The notes: generated by a model not told the origin, from the letters alone. Positions 1-6,667 are shown, counted from the stretch's first letter. The stretch: DNA of 13,507 bases from an uncultured Pseudoxanthomonas sp. (GCA_946479745.1 CAMLGZ010000041.1:1-13507), one strand, 5' to 3'. Numbers and translations: made by a program.

Positions 1-653
1 TCGCCGAAGGCGCCCAGGTACTTTGATTGCAGCTTGCCTTGGCCGTCCAGCTGCACCTCGAAGCGCTTCACGCGCTGGTCCAGTTCTCCCATGGGCGGCA
101 ACTTGCCGGTCCTGAAATCGGCCATGAAACTGTCGGTGACGAAAAGCTCCAGATCGTCCGGTCCGTTTTCGCGCACCCACAAACCATAGGGAACGCGCAG
201 CACGTCCTGGCCTACGACGCCGAGCGGCGCGAAGTCAGGCAGCTTGAACACCTGCACGCGATGGTTGTCGCGTTCGGCGACGAACAGCAGGTCGCCGTAG
301 ACCGCGATGCCGTTGGGGCGGTTGAACTGCGAAACGCCTTCGCCGGGGCCGCCGACGCTACGCAGGCGCTGGCCGGTCTCGGCGTCGTAGACCACCAGGC
401 GATGGCTGGATTTGGCGGTGGCGATCAACCAGAGGTGGCCGTCCTCGGTGGGCCAGACCGCCAGCGAATCGAGTTCGTCCTCCGGACTTTCCGTGGAAAC
501 CCAGGCCTCGGCAATCACCGCATCCACCGTGGTCGTGGGCTTTGGAACCTCGGCCGCGGAGGTGTGTGGGCGCGGAGCGGTGGCGCAGGCCGCCAGCAGC
601 GCCAGACAGGCGCCGAGAGCAAGTCTGGCAAGAGCAGGTCGGGAAGATCTCAT
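1..653 (-). CDS. Phytase-like / NHL-type beta-propeller lipoprotein, 3' end missing
   Basis: Only the first 217 codons are present; the gene runs off the left edge. Reading the minus strand from the ATG at 653 gives MRSSRPALARLALGACLALL followed by AACA. This is a short signal peptide with a lipobox-like LAAC, so a lipid-anchored envelope protein is likely. The mature part has a blade-type motif around DELDSLAVW and an NHL-like stretch (NRPNGIAVYGD, then AERDNHRVQVF). This layout resembles the xanthomonad proteins annotated as phytase (beta-propeller phytase family), which release phosphate from phytate. Seen: lipobox, propeller-like repeats. Inferred: phytase activity. The C-terminal blades cannot be judged, and it could instead be a non-catalytic NHL-repeat lipoprotein. 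There is no Shine-Dalgarno before the ATG; a CATAAT hexamer sits just upstream, so the mRNA may be leaderless. It is divergent from the methionine operon. Confidence 0.75.
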   Translation of the reverse strand, partial: MRSSRPALARLALGACLALLAACATAPRPHTSAAEVPKPTTTVDAVIAEAWVSTESPEDELDSLAVWPTEDGHLWLIATAKSSHRLVVYDAETGQRLRSVGGPGEGVSQFNRPNGIAVYGDLLFVAERDNHRVQVFKLPDFAPLGVVGQDVLRVPYGLWVRENGPDDLELFVTDSFMADFRTGKLPPMGELDQRVKRFEVQLDGQGKLQSKYLGAFG

Positions 654-659
654 TTGATA

Positions 660-665
660 ATTATG
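660..665 (-). promoter_or_regulatory. Candidate -10 box of the phytase-like gene, possibly leaderless
   Basis: On the minus strand CATAAT matches TATAAT at five of six positions and ends seven bases before the ATG at 653. A start site at the usual spacing would fall on the initiation codon itself. No convincing -35 hexamer is found 17 bases upstream. Confidence 0.3.
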
Positions 666-710
666 CGTTAAGGATGGTGGGGCCTGCGACCAGTATTGTG
701 ACTCAATTCA

Positions 711-732
711 TCGCTTTATCCGAATAAAGCGA
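711..732. promoter_or_regulatory. Perfect inverted repeat, candidate operator in the divergent control region
   Basis: Arms TCGCTTTAT (711-719) and ATAAAGCGA (724-732) are perfectly complementary around the spacer CCGA. The right arm directly abuts the -35 hexamer of the methionine operon promoter at 733. It has no T-run and sits between divergent genes, so a transcription factor site is more likely than a terminator. Methionine/SAH regulators such as MetJ, MetR or the ArsR-family SahR are possible binders. The repeat does not match MetJ boxes (AGACGTCT) or the MetR pattern (TGAA-N5-TTCA). The protein that binds is unknown. Confidence 0.55.
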
Positions 733-761
733 TTGACATCCCGAAAAACCGCTGGCAAGCT
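733..761 (+). promoter_or_regulatory. Promoter of the metX-metB-hom operon
   Basis: A perfect -35 TTGACA lies at 733-738. Seventeen bases later a weak -10 (CAAGCT, 756-761) follows. The predicted start near 768 coincides with the first base of the riboswitch P1 helix, which supports this placement. The weak -10 lowers certainty. Confidence 0.5.
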
Positions 762-765
762 GACG

Positions 766-884
766 CCACCATCGAGACCGGCAGAGGGACAGGCCCTTTG
801 AAGCCGGGGCAGCCAGGCGACGCGCAAGCGGCGCCCAGGTGCCAAATCCTGCGGAGACCTCTGCGTCTACCGGAAGATGGTTCG
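766..884 (+). ncRNA. SAM-I (S-box) riboswitch
   Basis: This is a cis-acting leader that binds S-adenosylmethionine. Core S-box elements appear in order: GAGGGACAGGCCC (784-796), TGAAGCC then GGGGCAGCC (799-814), GGTGCCAAATCC (838-849), and the 3' GGAAGAT (872-878). P1 closes with ACCATC (768-773) against GATGGT (876-881). The order, spacing and conserved bases fit the SAM-I family well. Downstream there is a hairpin at 886-902 and another at 910-927, but no U-run. The expression platform is therefore probably translational, or uses a factor-dependent terminator, rather than an intrinsic terminator. It fits the downstream genes, which supply methionine and hence SAM. Confidence 0.92.
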
Positions 885-885
885 A

Positions 886-927
886 CCCTGCCTTGCGCAG
901 GGCGAACGCCGAGCTCCGCGAAGCTCG
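886..927 (+). promoter_or_regulatory. Two hairpins after the riboswitch, candidate expression platform
   Basis: Hairpin 1 has CCCTGC (886-891) pairing with GCAGGG (897-902) over a five-base loop. Hairpin 2 has CGAGCT (910-915) pairing with AGCTCG (922-927) around CCGCGA and ends directly before an in-frame ATG at 928. Neither is followed by a T-run. Hairpin 2 includes the only purine stretch (GAAG) that could serve ATG 928, so it may mask ribosome access. Confidence 0.35.
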
Positions 928-963
928 ATGGTTGTAGTCCAAGTTCCTCCACTGGATACCGCC

Positions 964-2016
964 ATGAGCTTCGTCAACGCCGCCCTGCATGTTGTTCCTT
1001 CCCTGCAACCGTCGCCGGCCTACGAGCCGTCGTCGGAAGCCGTGCGCGAGTTGCGCGGCGAAATCAGCCTGCGCCTCGAACTGCGCCACGCCGGCGTCCG
1101 CCAGGTGACCTTGCGCTATGAATTGCTGGGCGAGGCGGGCTTGCCGGTCGTCTTCGTGGCCGGCGGCATTTCGGCGCACCGCCATGTGGTGGCCAGCGAA
1201 ACTTTTCCCGAGAATGGTTGGGCCAACGCATTGGCGCAGGCCGGTCGCGCGCTGGATCCGACGCGGCGCCGGTTGCTGGCCATCGACTACGTCGGCGCCG
1301 ACGGCAAGCTGGACGTGCCGCTGGAAACCGCCGATCAGGCCGATGCCATCGTGCAGCTGCTGGATGCGCTGAAAATCGAGAAGCTGCACGCCTTCGTCGG
1401 TTATTCGTATGGCGCGCTGGTCGGCTTGCAGCTGGCGGCGCGCCATCCCGCGCGCCTGCGCAAGTTGATCGCGGTGAGCGGCGCGCATCGCGCGCATCCT
1501 TATGCCTCGGCTTGGCGCGCGTTGCAGCGCAAGGCCGTGGCGCTGGGCCAGTTGCAGTGCGCCGACGCGCAGGGACTTTCGCTGGCGCGCCAGTTCGCGA
1601 TGCTGAGCTATCGCACGCCAGAGGAATTCGACGAGCGCTTCGACGCGGCTCCGGAAATCATCAACGGCCGCGTGCGCTGCGCCGCCGAAGATTATCTGGA
1701 CGCCGCCGGTGCGCAATACGTGGCGCGCACACCGGTCACCGCCTACCTGCGCCTGTCCGAATCCATCGATCTGCATCGTCTGGATCCTGCCCAGGTCGGC
1801 GTGCCGACCGTGGTGGTCGCCGTGGAGGGCGATCGCCTGGTGCCGCTGGCCGATTCGGTGGCGCTGGTCGAAGGCCTGGGCACTCGCGGCCAACTGCGCG
1901 TGCTGCGCTCGCCCTACGGCCACGACGCCTTCCTGAAGGAAACCGACCGCATCGACAACATTCTGGTAGCCGCCCTGCGCGATGCCGACCGCAACGAAAC
2001 CGGAGAAACCGCATGA
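964..2016 (+). CDS. metX: Homoserine O-acyltransferase, MetX-like alpha/beta-hydrolase (probably succinyl-)
   Basis: This 350-residue alpha/beta-hydrolase-fold protein is predicted to acylate L-homoserine, the committed step to methionine. Triad candidates are Ser148 in the elbow FVGYSYGALVG, Asp290 in AVEGDRLVPLAD and His320 in PYGHDAF. The early strand VVFVAGGISAHRHVV would form the oxyanion region. The elbow is GYSYG rather than the GGSMGG usual in classical MetX, as in the shorter xanthomonad homologs. Succinyl rather than acetyl preference is inferred from the next gene, which closely resembles E. coli MetB, an O-succinylhomoserine user. Start: ATG 964 is preferred because MSFVNAALH begins the compact protein. 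In-frame ATG 928 abuts a hairpin and remains possible; ATG 877 lies inside riboswitch P1 and is unlikely. The stop overlaps the metB start (ATGA). Confidence 0.82.
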   Translation: MSFVNAALHVVPSLQPSPAYEPSSEAVRELRGEISLRLELRHAGVRQVTLRYELLGEAGLPVVFVAGGISAHRHVVASETFPENGWANALAQAGRALDPTRRRLLAIDYVGADGKLDVPLETADQADAIVQLLDALKIEKLHAFVGYSYGALVGLQLAARHPARLRKLIAVSGAHRAHPYASAWRALQRKAVALGQLQCADAQGLSLARQFAMLSYRTPEEFDERFDAAPEIINGRVRCAAEDYLDAAGAQYVARTPVTAYLRLSESIDLHRLDPAQVGVPTVVVAVEGDRLVPLADSVALVEGLGTRGQLRVLRSPYGHDAFLKETDRIDNILVAALRDADRNETGETA

Positions 2017-3254
2017 GCCGCTCCACCGACAACGACATTTCCTGTAGCTCGGCGACTTCCGCCGTACGCGCCGGCATCGACCGCGACACCGCCTACGGCG
2101 CAGTCACGCCGCCTATCGTGCTGTCGTCCAACTTCAGTTTCGACGGCTTCGGCAACAAGCGCCAGTATGACTACACGCGCAGCGGCAATCCGACCCGCGA
2201 TCTGCTGGGCGAAGCATTGGCCGAACTGGAGGGCGGCGCAGGCGCGGTGGTCACCGCTACCGGCATGGCTGCCATCACCCTGGTGTTGAACGCCTTGCTG
2301 GAACCGGGCGATCGTCTGGTGGTACCGCACGATGCCTACGGCGGCAGCTGGCGCCTGTTCAATGCGCTGGCCAAGAAAGGCCATTTCGAACTGATCACGG
2401 CCGATCTGACCGATCCGCGCTCCTTCGCCGATGCGCTGGCGCAGTCGCCGAAGCTGGTGCTGATCGAAACGCCTTCCAACCCGCTGCTGCGCATCACCGA
2501 CCTGCGCTTCGTCATCGACGCGGCGAAGAAAGCCGGCGCGATCACCGTGGTCGACAACACTTTCCTGTCGCCGGCATTGCAGAAACCCATCGAGTTCGGC
2601 GCCGACGTGGTGCTGCATTCCACTACCAAGTACATCAACGGCCATAGCGACGTGGTGGGCGGTGCGGTGGTGGCGCGTGAAGCGGAAACGCACGAAAAAC
2701 TCGTCTGGTGGGCCAACGCACTGGGCTTGACCGGTTCGCCGTTCGACAGCTTCCTCACCCTGCGCGGATTGCGCACGCTGGATGCGCGCCTGCGCGTGCA
2801 CCAGGAAAACGCCACCGCCATCGCCGCGTTGCTGGATGAGCATCCGGTGGTTTCCAAGGTGTATTTCCCGGGTTTGGCCTCGCATCCCGGTCATGCCGTC
2901 GCCGCACGGCAGCAGAAGGGTTTTGGCGCGATGCTGAGCGTGGAACTGCAGGGCGGCGCGCATGGCCGTCAGGAGCACGCCGTGCGCGCGTTCGTCGACG
3001 GATTGCAGTACTTCACCCTGGCCGAATCGCTGGGAGGCGTGGAAAGCCTGATCGCGCATCCTGCGACCATGACCCATGCGGCGATGACCGCCGAAGCGCG
3101 TGCCAAGGCCGGTATCTCCGATGGCCTGTTGCGTCTGTCGGTGGGCATCGAATCCACCGACGATCTGATCGCAGACCTGTCGCTGGCCTTGCTGCGCGCC
3201 GAACGCGCCATCGCCAGCCAGGCCGAAGACGAACGCATCCTAGTCGACGCATGA
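2013..3254 (+). CDS. metB: Cystathionine gamma-synthase / O-succinylhomoserine (thiol)-lyase
   Basis: This 413-residue cytoplasmic PLP enzyme of the Cys/Met-metabolism family condenses O-succinylhomoserine with cysteine to cystathionine. Visible motifs are YDYTRSGNPTRD (phosphate-contacting Tyr/Arg), the PLP lysine K206 in HSTTKYINGHSD, TLAESLGGVESL, and LRLSVGIES with the carboxylate-binding Arg. Stretches such as SGNPTRD, WWAN, LRGLRTL and ARQQKGFGAMLS match my recollection of E. coli MetB closely, which favours the gamma-synthase over MetC or MetZ. The first ~15 residues are an ordinary extension. The ATG overlaps the metX stop in ATGA and has an upstream GGAGA, so it is translationally coupled. 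Its own stop overlaps the next ATG in the same way. Confidence 0.92.
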   Translation: MSRSTDNDISCSSATSAVRAGIDRDTAYGAVTPPIVLSSNFSFDGFGNKRQYDYTRSGNPTRDLLGEALAELEGGAGAVVTATGMAAITLVLNALLEPGDRLVVPHDAYGGSWRLFNALAKKGHFELITADLTDPRSFADALAQSPKLVLIETPSNPLLRITDLRFVIDAAKKAGAITVVDNTFLSPALQKPIEFGADVVLHSTTKYINGHSDVVGGAVVAREAETHEKLVWWANALGLTGSPFDSFLTLRGLRTLDARLRVHQENATAIAALLDEHPVVSKVYFPGLASHPGHAVAARQQKGFGAMLSVELQGGAHGRQEHAVRAFVDGLQYFTLAESLGGVESLIAHPATMTHAAMTAEARAKAGISDGLLRLSVGIESTDDLIADLSLALLRAERAIASQAEDERILVDA

Positions 3255-4327
3255 GCAGCGTCGTGCAGCTGGCGACCGCGTACCGCTCGGTGCCGGCGCC
3301 GAAACTGGCTCTGTTGGGCACCGGTGTGGTGGGTACGGCCTTCGTGGCGCGTTACCAACGCTTGCAGCAGTCCGGCCATTCCTTGCCCGCGTTCGCATGG
3401 CTGTCCAACTCGCGCGCGCTGCAGTATTGCGATGATGTTCCTGCCCGTGCGCTGGAACAGGCCAGGACATCCACGCAGGAAGCAGGCGCGTTACCGCCCT
3501 GGGCGGAAAGCGAAGCGTTGCGGCGCGGCGACGTGCTGGTCGACGCGACAGCGAGCGAAAACGTTGCCGATTGGCATGCGGCCTGGTTGGCCCGCGGCGT
3601 GCACGTGGTCACCGCCAACAAACTGGGACGCGGCGGAGTGCTTTCGCGTGCGAGCGCCATCGCAGAGGCAAAGCAGGAAGGCAACGCGCGCTATGGCGAC
3701 AGCGCTACCGTAGGCGCGGGATTGCCCCTGCTGCGCAGCCTGCGCGAGCTGGTGGCCGGCGGCGACCGCATCCATCGGGTCGAAGGCGTACTGTCGGGCT
3801 CGCTGGCCTGGCTGTTCAATCATTACGACGGCATGCGTCCGTTCTCCGGCTTCGTACGCCAGGCACGCGAACTCGGCTACACCGAACCGGACCCACGCCT
3901 GGATCTTTCGGGCGAGGACGTGCGTCGCAAACTGCTGATTCTGGCGCGCGCGGCGGGGTTGCCGCTGCATGCGGAAGAAGTGAAAGTGGAGTCGCTGGTG
4001 CCGCAAAGGCTTACGGCGCTTCCGTTGCAGGAAATCGACGAGGGGCTGGAACTGCTGGACGCGCCGCTGGCGGCGCGCTTCAAGGACGCCTACCGCAATG
4101 GCGACAAGCTGCGTTTTCTCGGCCGTTTCGACCAGGACGGCGCGCGTGTCGGCGTGCAGGCGTTGCCGGCCGATCATCCGCTCTGCGGCGGGGGCGGCGC
4201 CGACAACCGCGTCGCCATTTTCAGCGACCGCTATAGCGAGCAGCCTCTGGTGATCCAGGGGCCGGGCGCGGGTGCGGAAGTGACGGCGGCGGCACTGTTG
4301 GACGACGTGCTGAGTGTCGGGGCTTAG
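3251..4327 (+). CDS. hom: Monofunctional homoserine dehydrogenase (ThrA/MetL C-domain type)
   Basis: This 358-residue NAD(P)H enzyme reduces aspartate-4-semialdehyde to homoserine, the substrate of the metX product. Motifs: Rossmann GTGVVG at 23-28; VVTANK with Lys124; YGDSATVGAGLP at 148-159; LSGSLAWLFNHY at 181-192; TEPDPRLDLSGEDVRRK at 211-227. The acidic/Lys residues equivalent to yeast E208, D214, D219 and K223 are E212, D218, D223 and K227. The position of yeast D213 is Leu217 here. The sequence resembles the dehydrogenase half of E. coli ThrA/MetL but has no kinase part and no ACT domain, so threonine feedback of the usual ACT type is not expected. It starts at ATGA overlapping metB, with a weak ribosome site; coupling is likely. 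No terminator follows. Confidence 0.9.
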   Translation: MSSVVQLATAYRSVPAPKLALLGTGVVGTAFVARYQRLQQSGHSLPAFAWLSNSRALQYCDDVPARALEQARTSTQEAGALPPWAESEALRRGDVLVDATASENVADWHAAWLARGVHVVTANKLGRGGVLSRASAIAEAKQEGNARYGDSATVGAGLPLLRSLRELVAGGDRIHRVEGVLSGSLAWLFNHYDGMRPFSGFVRQARELGYTEPDPRLDLSGEDVRRKLLILARAAGLPLHAEEVKVESLVPQRLTALPLQEIDEGLELLDAPLAARFKDAYRNGDKLRFLGRFDQDGARVGVQALPADHPLCGGGGADNRVAIFSDRYSEQPLVIQGPGAGAEVTAAALLDDVLSVGA

Positions 4328-4367
4328 GCTTCCGGTACCGGCGTCAATTCCGCCGACCCGCTTCCGC

Positions 4368-4373
4368 TAGAAT
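4368..4373 (+). promoter_or_regulatory. Candidate -10 box for the response regulator
   Basis: TAGAAT matches TATAAT at five of six positions and sits 44 bases before the response regulator ATG. No good -35 is visible 16-18 bases upstream. Because no terminator separates it from hom, the regulator may also be read through from the methionine operon. Confidence 0.35.
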
Positions 4374-4397
4374 GCCAAGACAGGCCGCGGAGCGGCG

Positions 4398-4415
4398 ATG
4401 AGTGATACGAGATGA
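4398..4415 (+). CDS. Five-codon ORF overlapping the response regulator start (MSDTR)
   Basis: ATG 4398 is preceded by GGAG at good spacing and encodes MSDTR. Its TGA (4413-4415) overlaps the response regulator ATG in an ATGA. The regulator's own ATG has no strong Shine-Dalgarno nearby, so ribosomes terminating here could re-initiate on it. A chance ATG is possible at this length; no function is claimed for the peptide. Confidence 0.35.
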   Translation: MSDTR

Positions 4416-5125
4416 CCGCGTCTATCGATGCCGACCGCGCATTGCGTGTGGCGCTGCTGGAGGACGACCTCCTGCTGCGCGATCGCGTACTGCTGCCAGG
4501 GCTGAGGGATTTCGGTTTCGAAGTCATCGGCCTGGAGACCGCGGCCGAACTGCATGAGCACCTGAAGATCCAGCCCACCGATATCGTGGTGCTGGACGTG
4601 GGTTTGCCGGACCAGAGCGGGTTCATGGTGGCGCGCCAGTTGCGCAGCCAGTCGCCTTCACTGGGCATCGTCATGCTGACGGGGCGGGGCGAAACTCCGG
4701 ACCGCGTGCGCGGCCTGAGCGAAGGCGCCGACGCTTATCTGTCCAAACCGGTCGAAATCGAACTGCTGGCGGCCACGCTGCACAGTCTGGCACGCCGCGT
4801 GCGCGGGAAAAACGATCCCGTCGCCGCCACGCAGGGCTGGCGACTGGACGGCGGCGGCTGGTGCCTGGTCGCGCCTTCCGGCGGCAACGTGGCGTTGACC
4901 AAGAGCGAACGCCGCTTGTTCCAGCGCTTGCTGGCTTCTTCGGGCGAGATCGTGACGCGCGAAGCGCTGATCGCCACGCTCACCGAAAACGTCTACGACT
5001 TCGATACCCATCGGCTGGACTCGATGATCCATCGCCTGCGGCGCAAGGTCGCCGAGGCCTGTGGCGAGCGGTTGCCGCTGATCGCCGTGCATGGCGAGGG
5101 CTATGTGCTGAACGCGCTCAGATAG
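4412..5125 (+). CDS. Two-component response regulator, OmpR/PhoB family
   Basis: This 237-residue cytoplasmic DNA-binding regulator has a receiver domain at about 11-128. It carries the acidic pocket LLEDD (Glu17-Asp18-Asp19), phospho-acceptor Asp62 in VVLDVGLPD, Thr90 in VMLTGRGE and Lys112 in YLSKP. A winged helix follows at about 140-237: LTKSERRLFQRLL, REALIATL, then THRLDSMIHRLRRKV (recognition helix) and VHGEGYVL (wing). Length and order are normal for the family. The ATG is chosen because the receiver begins soon after it and because it overlaps a mini-ORF with a good ribosome site. It converges on a histidine kinase gene rather than forming an operon with it, so the partnership is unproven. 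Target genes are not identifiable from sequence. Confidence 0.9.
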   Translation: MTASIDADRALRVALLEDDLLLRDRVLLPGLRDFGFEVIGLETAAELHEHLKIQPTDIVVLDVGLPDQSGFMVARQLRSQSPSLGIVMLTGRGETPDRVRGLSEGADAYLSKPVEIELLAATLHSLARRVRGKNDPVAATQGWRLDGGGWCLVAPSGGNVALTKSERRLFQRLLASSGEIVTREALIATLTENVYDFDTHRLDSMIHRLRRKVAEACGERLPLIAVHGEGYVLNALR

Positions 5126-5164
5126 ATCGTGATCAGACAGATCACGCTCGACCACATCACGATC
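5125..5164. terminator. Hairpin region between convergent response regulator and kinase genes
   Basis: CGTGATC (5128-5134) pairs with GATCACG (5140-5146) around AGACA. Alternatively, GATCGTGAT (5125-5133) pairs with ATCACGATC (5156-5164). These two mutually exclusive stems share one arm and fill the gap between the two stop codons. There is no T-run on either strand, so efficient intrinsic termination is doubtful; a bidirectional stop or mRNA-end stabiliser is possible. Confidence 0.35.
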
Positions 5165-5171
5165 AGATGAA

Positions 5172-6578
5172 TCAGGGAGTTTCCGCTGCCGATACGGGCA
5201 ACGTGGAAGCGTCGTCCTGGTTGGCCGTCGCCAACGGCAACAATATGCGGAACAGGGTGCCGCTGCCCGGCGTGCTGGCCACTTCGATCGTGCCGCCCGC
5301 GTTTTCCACCAGATCGCGTACCACCGACAACCCCAGGCCGGTGCCGCTGTCGGCGGGTTTGGTGGTGTAGAACGGTTCGAAAGCGCGGTGCAGGATTTCT
5401 TCGCTCATGCCGTGGCCGGTGTCGGCCAGACCGATCTCGATGCACTGGCCGCGGCCGGGGATCTGCACGCGTTCGGCGGTGATGCTGAAGCGTCCGCCGC
5501 CGAGCATGGCGTCGCGCGCGTTGGCGGCGATGTTGAGCATCATCAGTTCGAACTGGCTGCGGTCCAACCGCACCGGCAGCGGTGCCGGATCGATCCGGGT
5601 TTCCATCTGGATATCGGCGTCGAACAGCTGGCGCAGCATCGGCTGCAGTTCCTTGATCGCATGGCCGGCATCGAAAGACTCTACCCGGGCCACGTCGTGG
5701 CGGCCGAAACGCAGCAGCTTGCGGCTGATCGCGGTGCCGCGGCGGGCGGCGATTTCCACGCCTTCCAGCGATTCCTCCAGACCGTCGGCGCGAGCGCGAT
5801 CAGCGAGGCCGGGTTCGGCCTGGTGGCGCTGCGAGGCGAAGCCCAGGATCACGCCGAGGATATTGTTGAAATCGTGGGCGATGCCGCTGGCCAAACGGCC
5901 GGTGGCTTCCATCTTCTGCGCATGGATCAATTGCGACTGCGCGCGTTCGCGTTCGGCCATCTCGCGTTGCAACTCATGGCTGCGCGTGATCGATTCGTCG
6001 AGGCTTTCGCGCAGCGCCTGGATCGTGCGGTCGAGAACCGCGGTGATCAACAGATGGCTGATGAGCACGGCCGGCACGTTGAGCAGGGCACCACGGAGGG
6101 CCGCTGCGTCGCCACCGTCGGCCCTGATGTCGGTGATGAAGCCTATGCCGAACACCACCATCAGCAAACCGAACACGGCCCACAGCGCGCCGCGGCCCAG
6201 CACAAGGCCGGCGATCACCAGCGGCAGGATGGTCGGCGCCGGATCGATCACTCCGGGCTGGACTCCGAACTGGAAGAACACGATTCCCAACGAAATAAGT
6301 TGCGGCGCCAGGAACAGCATGATCGCGGGCCGGAACCGGCCGCGCCGGATCAGGACGATGCTGACCCAGGCCAAGGCAATGATGACCACGTCCATCAGCA
6401 GGACGATCATCCTGCCTTCGGTGGGTAGCGCGCCGCGGGCCAGGATGCGCCAGACCCAGTTCAGCGGCAGCAACAGGCCGTAGCAAAGCAACAGCAGCTG
6501 CATGACCGGCGCATTGCGGCGATCCACCGGGTCGGCGATCGGCGCGCTGCGCAACCAGTTATGTACGAGCTTCCACAT
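5172..6578 (-). CDS. Membrane sensor histidine kinase (HDFNN type)
   Basis: This 468-residue inner-membrane kinase has an N-terminal sensor of about five or six hydrophobic segments (roughly 26-46, 58-78, 85-105, 114-150, 165-183) with only short loops. It has no large periplasmic domain, so it probably senses within or near the membrane. A coiled segment (185-222) leads into the dimerisation helix with phospho-acceptor His235 in GRLASGIAHDFNNILG. The ATPase domain shows the N box NIAANARDAM (Asn353), G1 ADTGHGM (385-391), F box FEPFYTTK and G2 GTGLGLSVV (412-420). The HDFNN H-box resembles kinases of the NtrB-like group more than typical partners of OmpR-type regulators. Start ATG 6578 has GAAGG about nine bases upstream. 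The tail after 450 is low-complexity. The gene is divergent from the adhesin and convergent with the response regulator. Confidence 0.9.
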   Translation of the reverse strand: MWKLVHNWLRSAPIADPVDRRNAPVMQLLLLCYGLLLPLNWVWRILARGALPTEGRMIVLLMDVVIIALAWVSIVLIRRGRFRPAIMLFLAPQLISLGIVFFQFGVQPGVIDPAPTILPLVIAGLVLGRGALWAVFGLLMVVFGIGFITDIRADGGDAAALRGALLNVPAVLISHLLITAVLDRTIQALRESLDESITRSHELQREMAERERAQSQLIHAQKMEATGRLASGIAHDFNNILGVILGFASQRHQAEPGLADRARADGLEESLEGVEIAARRGTAISRKLLRFGRHDVARVESFDAGHAIKELQPMLRQLFDADIQMETRIDPAPLPVRLDRSQFELMMLNIAANARDAMLGGGRFSITAERVQIPGRGQCIEIGLADTGHGMSEEILHRAFEPFYTTKPADSGTGLGLSVVRDLVENAGGTIEVASTPGSGTLFRILLPLATANQDDASTLPVSAAETP

Positions 6579-6667
6579 CGGCGGGGGCCTTCAGGGGGAG
6601 TGCGGGCGGCGCTTCGGACGCGTCCGTAGACGCGATGCGCCCGGCTGCCGGAGCCGCCGATCAGGCG

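Noticed and set aside
27..671. Plus-strand open frame of 214 residues at the left edge
   Set aside because: It is antisense to the lipoprotein gene, which has a signal peptide and recognisable repeats; the plus-strand translation is low-complexity His/Gln/Arg and unlike any family.
877..963. Extending the acyltransferase to ATG 877
   Set aside because: That ATG lies in the 3' strand of riboswitch helix P1, and the extra residues do not look like protein of this family.
1218..2012. Long upstream extension of the metB frame
   Set aside because: It overlaps the whole acyltransferase gene in another frame and is Arg/Gly/Ala-rich; the family N-terminus begins near the ATG at 2013, which also forms the ATGA overlap.
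4332..4341. CCGGTACCGG palindrome after hom as a terminator
   Set aside because: It leaves only a three-base-pair stem once a loop is allowed, and has no T-run.
5388..6483. Two plus-strand frames of about 350 residues opposite the kinase
   Set aside because: Both are shadows of the minus-strand kinase, which has all catalytic boxes intact.
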